From NCBI RefSeq assembly GCF_013778455.1, contig NZ_JACEHE010000017.1, positions 157,719 to 221,718 on the forward strand: a DNA stretch of 64,000 bases. Direction: 5' to 3'. Below the pieces are notes generated by a model. It was not told the origin of the DNA. It worked only from the letters and a program-made list of their open reading frames with translations, and did no database searches. The stretch is from Streptomyces himalayensis subsp. himalayensis (GTDB lineage: Bacteria > Actinomycetota > Actinomycetes > Streptomycetales > Streptomycetaceae). Below, piece after piece: positions 24,752 through 32,447 of this stretch (positions are counted from its first letter, which is position 1; every line of letters begins with the position of its first letter). Position numbers and translations under genes: made by a program.

Positions 24752-25341
24752 CACGGCAGCTTCGGCGGGTAGAGCTTGAACTGCGAGGTGTCGACCGCGA
24801 ACGAGAACGGTTCCGGCAGCTCGATGGCATCGCCGAACTGGTACGGGTCGACCCTGCGGTAGGTCATCTTCTCCGGCTTGGAGTGCAGCTCGATGAGGCC
24901 TTCGTTGGGGTCGATGAGCAGGTAGAGCGGGATCCCGCTCATCGCGTACCACATGCGCTTCTTGATGTAGTCGCTGTCCCTGTCCGAGGAGACGACCTCG
25001 ATGACCAGGTCCACCCGGTACGCGGGGAACGGGTTCGGGTTGTCCTGGATCGCCTCGGAGGTCGTGACGGTGAGATCCGCCTTGGGCTCGAAGCTCGAGA
25101 TCTCGGAGATCAGGGCCTGCTCGGGGAGGGCCTCCCAGCCCGCCGCGTCGAACTGCGTGGCCAGCTTGGTCACGATGCGGTTGTGGAACGGTGCCGCCGA
25201 TGCCTGCATCACGATCTTTCCGTCGATGAGCTCGATCTTCAGCTGATCGAGCTCGGGGAGCGTCTCCAGAAAGCGCAGCAGTTCGTGCCCGTCCTTGCTC
25301 CGCATGACGTCCTCGACAGTTTCGTGGTGCATCAGGGTCAT
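24751..25341 (-). CDS. Uma2-family (DUF820) restriction-endonuclease-like protein
   Basis: A 196-residue protein of the Uma2/DUF820 family, which has a PD-(D/E)XK nuclease fold and is expanded in cyanobacteria and actinobacteria. Visible features are ELIDGKIVMQASAAPFHN near residue 40, then FEPKADLTV and YRVDLVIEVVSSDRDSDYIKK, containing the core Asp, Glu and Lys. The ATG at 25341 has AGGAGG upstream; an in-frame ATG follows three codons later. Biological roles of the family are largely unknown. A 54-residue gene is coupled downstream. Confidence 0.85.
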   Translation of the reverse strand: MTLMHHETVEDVMRSKDGHELLRFLETLPELDQLKIELIDGKIVMQASAAPFHNRIVTKLATQFDAAGWEALPEQALISEISSFEPKADLTVTTSEAIQDNPNPFPAYRVDLVIEVVSSDRDSDYIKKRMWYAMSGIPLYLLIDPNEGLIELHSKPEKMTYRRVDPYQFGDAIELPEPFSFAVDTSQFKLYPPKLP

Positions 25342-25499
25342 CGCGGCGCCTCCTTTCCCGCTCAGCGTAGGAACGGCGGCGGCCGACAAATCCAAGGTAG
25401 CTGTCTTTCGCCACGATCGGGTGAACCCGGCCCGGCGTGCAAGGATGAACGGAAAACGGTGGAAGTGAAGACGCACCGAGGACCCGAGGAGATGACCGC

Positions 25500-28070
25500 G
25501 TGCCTGGCACGAATCTGACCCGTGAAGAGGCGCAGCAGCGGGCGAAGCTGCTCACCGTGGACTCGTACGAGATCGATCTCGACCTCTCCGGCGCGCAGGA
25601 GGGCGGCACCTACCGGTCCGTGACCACGGTGCGGTTCGACGCGGCCGATGCCGGGGCCGAGACCTTCATCGACCTGGTGGCGCCGACGGTCCACGAGGTC
25701 GTGCTCAACGGTGACGCGCTGGACCCGGCCGAGGTCTTCGCCGACTCGCGCATCAAGCTCGCGGGCCTGCTGCAGGGGCCGAACGAGCTGCGGGTCGTCG
25801 CGGACTGCGCGTACACGAACACCGGTGAGGGCCTGCACCGTTTCGTCGACCCGGTCGACAACCAGGCCTACCTCTACACCCAGTTCGAGGTGCCGGACGC
25901 CCGCCGCGTCTTCGCGAGCTTCGAGCAGCCGGACCTGAAGGCCACCTTCCAGTTCACCGTGAAGGCGCCGAGCGGCTGGACGGTGATCTCCAACTCGCCG
26001 ACGCCCGAGCCGAAGGACGACGTCTGGACATTCGAGCCGACGCCGCGCATCTCGACGTACATCACGGCGCTGATCGTCGGCCCGTACCACTCGGTCCACA
26101 GCGTGTACGAGAAGGACGGGCAGAGCGTGCCGCTGGGCATCTACTGCCGGCCCTCGCTCGCGCAGTTCCTCGACTCGGACGCGATCTTCGAGGTGACGCG
26201 CCAGGGATTCGAGTGGTTCCAGGAGAAGTTCGACTACGCGTACCCGTTCAAGAAGTACGACCAGCTCTTCGTGCCGGAGTTCAACGCGGGCGCGATGGAG
26301 AACGCGGGCGCGGTGACCATCCGCGACCAGTACGTGTTCCGCTCGAAGGTGACGGACGCGGCGTACGAGCGGCGCGCCGAGACCATCCTGCACGAGCTGG
26401 CCCACATGTGGTTCGGCGACCTCGTGACCATGGAGTGGTGGAACGACCTGTGGCTGAACGAGTCGTTCGCCACCTACACCTCGGTGGCCTGCCAGGCGTA
26501 CGCGCCCGAGTCCCGCTGGCCGCACTCCTGGACGACCTTCGCCAACTCGGAGAAGACCTGGGCGTACCGCCAGGACCAGCTGCCGTCCACGCACCCGATC
26601 ATGGCCGAGATCCGCGACCTGGACGACGTCCTGGTCAACTTCGACGGCATCACGTACGCGAAGGGCGCCTCAGTCCTGAAGCAGCTCGTCGCGTACGTCG
26701 GCATGGACGAGTTCTTCAGCGGCGTGCAGGCGTACTTCAAGCAGCACGCGTACGGGAACACGCGGCTGAGCGACCTGCTGGGCGCGCTGGAGGAGACCTC
26801 CGGGCGTGACCTGAAGACGTGGTCGAAGAAGTGGCTGGAGACGGCCGGCATCAACATCCTGCGGCCGGAGATCGAGACGGACGCGGACGGTGTGATCACG
26901 TCCTTCGCGATCCGCCAGGAGGCTCCTGCGCTCCCGGCCGGTGCCAAGGGTGAGCCGACCCTCCGCCCGCACCGCATCGCGATCGGCCTGTACAACATCG
27001 ACGACGAGAGCGGGAAGCTGCTGCGCGACGACCGCATCGAGCTGGATGTCGACGGTGAACTGACCGCCGTACCGCAGCTGGTGGGCAAGCGCCGTCCGGC
27101 GGTCGCGCTGCTCAACGACGACGACCTCTCGTACGCGAAGGTCCGGCTCGACGAGGAGTCGCTGAAGACCGTCACCGAGCACCTCGGCGACTTCGAGGCC
27201 TCGCTGCCGCGCGCCCTGTGCTGGGCCTCCGCCTGGGACATGACGCGCGACGCCGAACTGCCGACCCGCGAGTACCTGTCGCTGGTGCTGTCCGGCATCG
27301 GCAAGGAGTCGGACATCGGCGTGGTCCAGTCGCTGCACCGCCAGGTGAAGCTGGCGATCGACCTGTACGCGGCCCCGGCCTGGCGCGAGACGGGTCTGGC
27401 GCAGTGGACGGATGCGGCGCTGGAGCACCTGCGGGCGGCCGCGCCCGGCAGCGACCACCAGCTGGCGTGGGCCCGCGCCTTCGCAGCGACGGCGCGCACG
27501 GACGAGCAGCTCGACCTGCTAGCCGCCCTTCTCGACGGCACGGAGACGATCGAGGGTCTGGTCGTCGACACCGAGCTGCGCTGGGCGTTCGTGGAGCGGC
27601 TCGCGGCCACCGGCCGGTTCGGCGAGGAGGAGATCGCGGCCGAGTACGAGCGGGACAAGACCGCCGCGGGCGAGCGCCACGCCGCCACCGCACGGGCCGC
27701 CCGCCCGACCGTCGAGGCCAAGGCGGAGGCCTGGGCGTCGGTCGTCGAGTCCGACAAGCTCCCGAACGCCGTGCAGGAGGCCGTGATCGCCGGCTTCGTG
27801 CAGACGGACCAGCGGGAGCTGCTGGCCCCCTACACGGAGAAGTACTTCGCCGCGGTCAAGGACGTCTGGGAGTCCCGTTCGTACGAGATGGCCCAGCAGA
27901 TCGCGGTCGGCCTGTACCCGGCGCTGCAGGTGGAGCAGGCCACGCTGGACGCGACGGACGCCTGGCTGGCCTCCGCCGAGCCGAACGCGGCCCTGCGCCG
28001 CCTGGTCTCGGAGTCCCGCGCGGGCATCGAGAGGGCGCTGAAAGCGCAGGCTGCGGACGCGGCGGCGTAG
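25500..28070 (+). CDS. pepN: Aminopeptidase N, M1 zinc metallopeptidase, copy 2
   Basis: An 856-residue paralogue of the enzyme at 11734, complete and without obvious damage. GAMENAGAVT gives the exopeptidase motif and HELAHMWFGD the zinc site (His298), with the third ligand in WLNESFATY. The GTG start at 25500 follows GAGGAG and opens PGTNLTREEA. The two copies are strongly alike through the catalytic half and diverge more in the C-terminal half. Here WLNESFA is the common form, whereas copy 1 has WLKESFA. A terminator hairpin follows. Confidence 0.94.
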   Translation: MPGTNLTREEAQQRAKLLTVDSYEIDLDLSGAQEGGTYRSVTTVRFDAADAGAETFIDLVAPTVHEVVLNGDALDPAEVFADSRIKLAGLLQGPNELRVVADCAYTNTGEGLHRFVDPVDNQAYLYTQFEVPDARRVFASFEQPDLKATFQFTVKAPSGWTVISNSPTPEPKDDVWTFEPTPRISTYITALIVGPYHSVHSVYEKDGQSVPLGIYCRPSLAQFLDSDAIFEVTRQGFEWFQEKFDYAYPFKKYDQLFVPEFNAGAMENAGAVTIRDQYVFRSKVTDAAYERRAETILHELAHMWFGDLVTMEWWNDLWLNESFATYTSVACQAYAPESRWPHSWTTFANSEKTWAYRQDQLPSTHPIMAEIRDLDDVLVNFDGITYAKGASVLKQLVAYVGMDEFFSGVQAYFKQHAYGNTRLSDLLGALEETSGRDLKTWSKKWLETAGINILRPEIETDADGVITSFAIRQEAPALPAGAKGEPTLRPHRIAIGLYNIDDESGKLLRDDRIELDVDGELTAVPQLVGKRRPAVALLNDDDLSYAKVRLDEESLKTVTEHLGDFEASLPRALCWASAWDMTRDAELPTREYLSLVLSGIGKESDIGVVQSLHRQVKLAIDLYAAPAWRETGLAQWTDAALEHLRAAAPGSDHQLAWARAFAATARTDEQLDLLAALLDGTETIEGLVVDTELRWAFVERLAATGRFGEEEIAAEYERDKTAAGERHAATARAARPTVEAKAEAWASVVESDKLPNAVQEAVIAGFVQTDQRELLAPYTEKYFAAVKDVWESRSYEMAQQIAVGLYPALQVEQATLDATDAWLASAEPNAALRRLVSESRAGIERALKAQAADAAA

Positions 28071-28086
28071 TTCTTCGTACGTGTGT

Positions 28087-28123
28087 GAGTGGGGTGCCCC
28101 TCGGCCCGAGGGGCACCCCACTC
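28087..28123. terminator. Bidirectional hairpin terminator after pepN copy 2
   Basis: A near-continuous inverted repeat (18-bp arms around one central base) lies between convergent pepN and the EamA transporter gene. Confidence 0.85.
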
Positions 28124-28127
28124 GTCA

Positions 28128-29057
28128 TCAGGAGCGGATCCGTTGGGCGCCCTGCTCCACTCCCTGCTCCACGGACGTGATCCACAGGACGCCCCGGGCA
28201 GTCGAGGCACGCGGCCGCACCTGACCGACGAGCGTCGCGCCGAACGCGATCGCCATGCCCACCAGCTGCACCGGCGTGAGCACCTCACCGAGGGCGGCCC
28301 AGCCGATGATCGCGGCGGTCAGCGGGGAGAGCGGGCCGAGGAAGGTGACCTGTGTGGCGGTGAGGCGGCCGATGCCTCGGAACCAGAGCCAGTACGCGAT
28401 CGCGGTGTTGGCGAGCGCCAGATAGATGTAGCCGGCGATGTTGCGGTCGTCGAGCGCGGGCGGGGCGCCCTCGATCAGAAACGCCGGCGGCGCGATGAGA
28501 AGGCCGCCCGCGGTGAGCTGCCAGCCGGTGAGTGCGAGTGGGCCGACGCCCTCGGGGCGCCCCCATCGCTTGGTGAGTACGGTTCCGGTCGCCATCGACG
28601 CGGTCGAGGCCAGGGCGGCCAGTACGCCGATGAGGTCCAGCGACGACGCGGCCTTGAGGACGACCAGGCTGACGCCGAAGGCCGCCGCGATGCCGGTGAG
28701 CAAGGTGCGCTGGGTCGGCCGCTCGGCCAGCAGCAGTGCGGCCAGACCCGCGACGAACAGCGGGCCCACCGAACCGACCACCGCGGCCATACCGCCGGGC
28801 AGCCGGTACGCGGAGAGGAAGAGCAGCGGGAAGAACGCGCCGATGTTGAGCGCGCCGAGCGTCGCCGCCTTCCACCACCAGGCACCGGTCGGCAGGACTC
28901 GCGTGAGCGCGAGCAGGACGACTCCCGCGGGCAGGGCGCGCATCAGCCCCGTGAACAGTGGACGGTCCGCCGGCAGGAACTCCGTCGTGACGGCGTAGGT
29001 GGAACCCCAGGAGACGGGGGCGAGGGCGGTGAACAGGACGGTGGTGGCGCGCTTCAT
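28128..29057 (-). CDS. EamA/DMT-family exporter
   Basis: A 309-residue drug/metabolite transporter with about ten hydrophobic helices arranged as two five-helix EamA repeats. Signatures include APVSWGSTYAVTTEFLP at helix 1 and YIYLALANTAIAYWLWFRGI and FLGPLSPLTAAIIGWAALGE in the second repeat. It probably exports a small metabolite or toxic compound. It is divergent from the MarR gene, and its likely promoter is overlapped by a 22-bp palindrome, so it is the probable target of that regulator. Confidence 0.88.
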   Translation of the reverse strand: MKRATTVLFTALAPVSWGSTYAVTTEFLPADRPLFTGLMRALPAGVVLLALTRVLPTGAWWWKAATLGALNIGAFFPLLFLSAYRLPGGMAAVVGSVGPLFVAGLAALLLAERPTQRTLLTGIAAAFGVSLVVLKAASSLDLIGVLAALASTASMATGTVLTKRWGRPEGVGPLALTGWQLTAGGLLIAPPAFLIEGAPPALDDRNIAGYIYLALANTAIAYWLWFRGIGRLTATQVTFLGPLSPLTAAIIGWAALGEVLTPVQLVGMAIAFGATLVGQVRPRASTARGVLWITSVEQGVEQGAQRIRS

Positions 29058-29097
29058 CCCGACGGTTCCCTCCGGCGCGTGGCTCGACTCGACACTG

Positions 29098-29119
29098 AGT
29101 AGCTTAGCACTAAGCTACT
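29098..29119. promoter_or_regulatory. MarR operator palindrome
   Basis: AGTAGCTTAG and CTAAGCTACT form 10-bp arms around a 2-base centre in the eamA-marR divergent gap. Size and symmetry fit a MarR-dimer site. It overlaps the inferred -10 and spacer of the eamA promoter. Confidence 0.7.
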
Positions 29120-29128
29120 TTTGAGCAA
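29101..29128 (-). promoter_or_regulatory. Inferred eamA promoter
   Basis: On the minus strand, TTGCTC (29123-29128) and TAAGCT (29101-29106) are separated by 16 bases, a plausible sigma-70-type promoter covered by the palindrome. Inferred from sequence only. Confidence 0.45.
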
Positions 29129-29149
29129 GTGGATTAGTAGATGGATACT
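29121..29149 (+). promoter_or_regulatory. Inferred marR promoter
   Basis: TTGAGC (29121-29126) and GATACT (29144-29149) are 17 bases apart on the plus strand. Its -35 overlaps that of eamA, so one bound repressor could affect both directions. Confidence 0.45.
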
Positions 29150-29202
29150 TGCTGCCGAGTTAGTTTCTTGCCGCCGATCGAACCTGCGCCGATACTTTTC
29201 CC

Positions 29203-29730
29203 ATGAAGACCACCCCGCAGGACAAGGCGACCGAGCAGGTCAAGGACGCCGTCGACGCGATCATCGAGCAGTGGGCCACCGTCAGGCCCGATCTCGACAC
29301 CACCGCGATGGAGGTCTTCGGCCGCGTCTACCGGCTCGCGCGCACGATGGGCGACCGCGTCGAGAAGGTGTACGCCCCCTTCGGCATCTCGCGTGGCGAG
29401 TTCGACGTGCTCGCCACACTGCGCCGGGCCGACAAGCCGTACACGCTCTCGCCGCGCCAGCTCTCCGCGGCGCTGATGCTGACCACCGGCGGCATGACCG
29501 GCCGCCTCGACAAGCTGGAGCGGGCCGGGCTGCTGCGCCGCTCCCCCGACCCGCACGACCGGCGTGCGCTCCAAGTCACGCTCACCGAGAAGGGGTTGGC
29601 TGTCGTCGAGGAGGCGGTCGTCGCGGGCCTTCAGGTGCAGACCGAGGCGCTGTCGGCGCTCGACGAACAGCAGGCCGGCCAATTGGCCGACCTGCTGCGG
29701 AAGTTGCTCGCGGGCGCGAGCAGCGACTGA
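29203..29730 (+). CDS. MarR-family transcriptional regulator
   Basis: A 175-residue winged-helix regulator. The core is LSPRQLSAALMLTTGGMTGR (recognition helix region) followed by the wing LLRRSPDPHDRRALQVTLTE, with dimerisation helices at both ends. MarR proteins repress divergent transport or detoxification genes and are released by small ligands, which fits the divergent EamA exporter and the palindrome between them. The ATG at 29203 gives a long N-terminal helix typical of the family. It converges with the monooxygenase gene with a 16-base gap. Confidence 0.9.
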   Translation: MKTTPQDKATEQVKDAVDAIIEQWATVRPDLDTTAMEVFGRVYRLARTMGDRVEKVYAPFGISRGEFDVLATLRRADKPYTLSPRQLSAALMLTTGGMTGRLDKLERAGLLRRSPDPHDRRALQVTLTEKGLAVVEEAVVAGLQVQTEALSALDEQQAGQLADLLRKLLAGASSD

Positions 29731-29746
29731 CGCTTACGTACGACGT

Positions 29747-31273
29747 TCAGTTGCCCGCCGTCGTGGGCTGTTCCCCCACCGCGGAACGCCTGCCCACAGC
29801 CGTGGCGACCGCGTCCTCGATCGTCGTCGCGTCCGCCGACTCCGACGCCCACGCCACGTACCCGTCCGGCCGCACCAGCAGCGTCGTGCGGCGGTCGCTC
29901 GTCCAACGGGTCACTGTGAGACGGTCCTTGCGGTCGCCGGCGTCGATGGCGGTGGCGTCGGCCGCGGTGATCAGGACGAACTTCCCGCCCCGCAGGGCCT
30001 CGTAGAGGCGGCCACCCTCCAGGGCCACGTCCGGGACGCGCTTGCCGGTGAGCGGGTGGGCGCCGCGCGGCGCCGGGTACGCGTAGCCGATGCCGGTGAT
30101 CTGGCCGACCATCTTGGTGCGGGCGGGGCGCGCGATGCCGAGGAACGCGGTGAGCGCGGCGCGGGCCGCCAGCGTCCACGGGTACTTCGCCATCGCGAGC
30201 CGCACGATTCCGCCGCTGGAGCGCAGCACGGCCTTGCCGACCGGGTGCCGCTCGGTCTGGTAAGTGTTCAGCAGGCCTTCCGGAGCGTGGCAGTTCAGCA
30301 CCGCGGCGAGCTTCCACCCGAGGTTCGCGGCGTCCTGCAGCCCGGTGTTCATACCCTGGCCGCCGGCCGGGGTGTGCACATGCGCGGCGTCCCCGGCGAG
30401 GAAGACGCGGCCCACCCGGTACTGGGGCGCCTGCCGCTCGTCGCTGTGGAAGCGGGACATCCAGCGGGCGTCGTGCATCCCGAAGTCGCGGCCCAGGGCC
30501 AGCCGGGTGATCTCCTTGATCTCTTCGAGGTCGACGGGGTCGCTGTCGGGGACGTCGCGGCCGCGGTTCCATCCGATGACGCGGTAATAGCCGTCGCCGA
30601 AGGGGGCGATGAAGGCGAAGGCGTCCCCCACGGCGTTGACAGTCAGCAGGGTCTCCGGCGGCTCGGCGAGCAGCACGTCCGCCAGGACGACCGAGCGGAT
30701 GACCGACTTGCCCGGGAAGGGCTGACCGATCGCCTGGCGGACCGCGCTGCGCAGACCGTCGGTACCGACCACGTACGCGGCCCGCCGCGTGGACTTCTTG
30801 CCGTCCGGGCCCCCCACCTCGACGGTCACCCCGTCGGCGTCCTGCGTCAGACCCGTCACCTCGGTGTCGTACGCGAACCGCACGCCCGCCTCGACCGCGC
30901 GCCGCTCCAAGGCCGCCTCGACCTCGTACTGCGGCAGCACGAGGAGGTGGTTGAAGCGGGACGGGAGGGTGGTGAGGTCGATGGTGAGGCGGGTGAAGAG
31001 GCGGAGCCGGTCGAGGCGCTGCCCCTTGGCCTCCAGTTCGTCCGCCAGGCCGCGCGCGTCGAGCTGTTCGAGCGTGCGGGCGTGCAGGACGAAGGCGCGG
31101 GACAGGTTGCTGATGCCGTGCGGCCGCCTCTCCAGCAGCGTGACGGGGATACCCGCCTCGGCGAGATCGCCGGCCAGCAGCAGGCCCGTGGGGCCGGCGC
31201 CGACGACGATGACCCGGCGGTCGTCGTCGCGGTCTTGGTCGTTGCGCTGAGTCGATCCGGTCCTGCCGTTCAT
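29747..31273 (-). CDS. FAD-dependent aromatic monooxygenase
   Basis: A 508-residue flavoprotein hydroxylase of the PheA/TfdB/UbiH class. It has the FAD loop VVGAGPTGLLLAGDLAEAG near residue 25, the DG motif VVGTDGLRSAVRQAIG and the GD motif FLAGDAAHVHTPAGGQGMN. The last 100 residues form a thioredoxin-like C-terminal domain as in phenol hydroxylase and polyketide hydroxylases. It would hydroxylate an aromatic substrate using NAD(P)H and oxygen. It is divergent from a TetR gene and its near-consensus promoter is overlapped by CAAC-N4-GTTG sites, so it is probably repressed by that regulator and induced by its substrate. Confidence 0.9.
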   Translation of the reverse strand: MNGRTGSTQRNDQDRDDDRRVIVVGAGPTGLLLAGDLAEAGIPVTLLERRPHGISNLSRAFVLHARTLEQLDARGLADELEAKGQRLDRLRLFTRLTIDLTTLPSRFNHLLVLPQYEVEAALERRAVEAGVRFAYDTEVTGLTQDADGVTVEVGGPDGKKSTRRAAYVVGTDGLRSAVRQAIGQPFPGKSVIRSVVLADVLLAEPPETLLTVNAVGDAFAFIAPFGDGYYRVIGWNRGRDVPDSDPVDLEEIKEITRLALGRDFGMHDARWMSRFHSDERQAPQYRVGRVFLAGDAAHVHTPAGGQGMNTGLQDAANLGWKLAAVLNCHAPEGLLNTYQTERHPVGKAVLRSSGGIVRLAMAKYPWTLAARAALTAFLGIARPARTKMVGQITGIGYAYPAPRGAHPLTGKRVPDVALEGGRLYEALRGGKFVLITAADATAIDAGDRKDRLTVTRWTSDRRTTLLVRPDGYVAWASESADATTIEDAVATAVGRRSAVGEQPTTAGN

Positions 31274-31290
31274 GGCGGCCTCCCTGATGC

Positions 31291-31357
31291 CAACACCTGT
31301 TGGTCAACGCTTGTTGGCTAACGTACGACTCCGGCTATGGACTGTCAACAGCCGTTG
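31291..31357. promoter_or_regulatory. Three CAAC-N4-GTTG operator sites (TetR)
   Basis: CAAC-N4-GTTG inverted repeats occur at 31291-31302, 31305-31316 and 31346-31357 between the divergent monooxygenase and TetR genes. Two flank the expected transcription start of the monooxygenase and one overlaps its -35. Confidence 0.7.
31320..31348 (-). promoter_or_regulatory. Inferred monooxygenase promoter
   Basis: On the minus strand TTGACA (31343-31348) and TACGTT (31320-31325) are 17 bases apart, close to the sigma-70 consensus. A CAAC-N4-GTTG site overlaps the -35 box. Confidence 0.65.
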
Positions 31358-31373
31358 GCCTACGGTTGTTGGC

Positions 31374-31976
31374 ATGTCCGAAAGCGTCTCCCCACCCGCA
31401 CCCGCCGGCACGGGTCCGTCCGGGCGCCCGCGCCGCTCCGACGCCACCCGTACCGCCATCCTGACGGCTGCCCGCGAGCGCTTCGCCGCCGAGGGATACG
31501 AACGCGCCACCATCCGCGCCATCGCCAAGGACGCGCGGATCGACCCGTCGATGGTGATGCGCTACTACGGCAGCAAGGAGGGGCTTTTCGCGGCCGCCTG
31601 CGTCTTCGACCTGCACCTTCCGAACCTGGACGGGACTCCCTCGCAGGACGTGGGCCGGACGCTCGTGAACCACTTCCTCGACATGTGGGAGGAGAACGAG
31701 GTGCTCACGGCGCTGCTGCGGGTGGGCGTCACCAACACGGCGGCCGCCGAGCGCATGCAGGAGATCTTCAAGGAGCAGCTGCTGCCGGTCGTACGGCAGG
31801 CCTCCCCCGATGCGGGAGCTCCGGCCCGCGCCGCGCTGGTGGCGTCACAGATCCTGGGCATGGCCCTGACCCGCTACGTCCTGCGCTTTCCGGTCACCGT
31901 CGCACTGAGCCGCGAGGAGATCGTGGACTGGCTGGCACCGACGGTGCAGCGCTACCTGACGGCGGACAAGCCGTAA
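31374..31976 (+). CDS. TetR-family transcriptional regulator
   Basis: A 200-residue regulator with a TetR DNA-binding domain at residues 20-70: AILTAARERFAAEGYERATI, then the helix-turn-helix IAKDARIDPSMVMRYYGSKE. The C-terminal ligand-binding domain is all-helical. The position opposite the FAD monooxygenase and three inverted repeats in the shared gap suggest that it represses both genes and responds to an aromatic substrate. The ATG at 31374 is preferred over an upstream in-frame ATG that would cross the operators. A strong terminator follows. Confidence 0.9.
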   Translation: MSESVSPPAPAGTGPSGRPRRSDATRTAILTAARERFAAEGYERATIRAIAKDARIDPSMVMRYYGSKEGLFAAACVFDLHLPNLDGTPSQDVGRTLVNHFLDMWEENEVLTALLRVGVTNTAAAERMQEIFKEQLLPVVRQASPDAGAPARAALVASQILGMALTRYVLRFPVTVALSREEIVDWLAPTVQRYLTADKP

Positions 31977-32011
31977 GGCGGCGGGACGGAACGGGGAAAG
32001 GCGTGCGGACA

Positions 32012-32060
32012 CGTCGAGGGCGCCTCTCCGCACGGTGTACGCGGAGAGGCGCCCTCGACG
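32012..32060. terminator. Strong hairpin terminator after TetR gene
   Basis: A perfect 20-bp inverted repeat with a 9-base loop lies between the convergent TetR gene and the small membrane protein gene. Confidence 0.9.
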
Positions 32061-32092
32061 AAAGCGATCGGGCGGGCCGGAGGCCCTGGGGG

Positions 32093-32332
32093 TCAGCCCT
32101 GCTTCTGCTGCTTGCGGGACTTGTCGCCCACCATCACAAGACCGGCGATCGCTAGGAAGATGACGATCGGCAGCACGACGTACAGGCCCAGCGTCTCGAT
32201 CACGCTCAGGCCGGGGCCCGGGTCGTCGCCGTCGTCAGGGACCAGCGCGGAGGCGGGGGACGACATCAGCAGCATCATGAGCGTCGTACCGGCAGCCAGG
32301 GCGCCGGCGCGCAGGGCGTTCTTCTTGTCCAC
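32093..32332 (-). CDS. Small membrane-anchored exported protein
   Basis: A 79-residue protein with an N-terminal signal sequence (MDKKNALRAG then TTLMMLLMSSPASA), a short acidic linker (DDGDDPGPG) and one C-terminal transmembrane helix (TLGLYVVLPIVIFLAIAGLV) followed by a basic tail. It would be a type-I single-pass membrane protein with a very small external part. I do not recognise a function. The GTG at 32332 is the only start that gives the signal peptide. It sits alone between a terminator and malQ. Confidence 0.7.
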   Translation of the reverse strand: MDKKNALRAGALAAGTTLMMLLMSSPASALVPDDGDDPGPGLSVIETLGLYVVLPIVIFLAIAGLVMVGDKSRKQQKQG

Positions 32333-32401
32333 GGTGCCAACGTAGCGAACCGCCGAACGGGCCGCGCGCCCGGGGTGCCGTACGAGCCCGCTCGGCGCGC
32401 T

Positions 32402-32447
32402 CTCAGGGCCTGAGCACGTCGATCCTCAGGCCCTGAGCACATCGATC
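32402..32447. repeat. 23-bp tandem duplication of the malQ 3' end
   Basis: Positions 32402-32424 and 32425-32447 are direct repeats with two mismatches. The second copy contains the malQ stop codon and last six codons, so the first is a downstream duplicate of the gene end. Confidence 0.75.
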
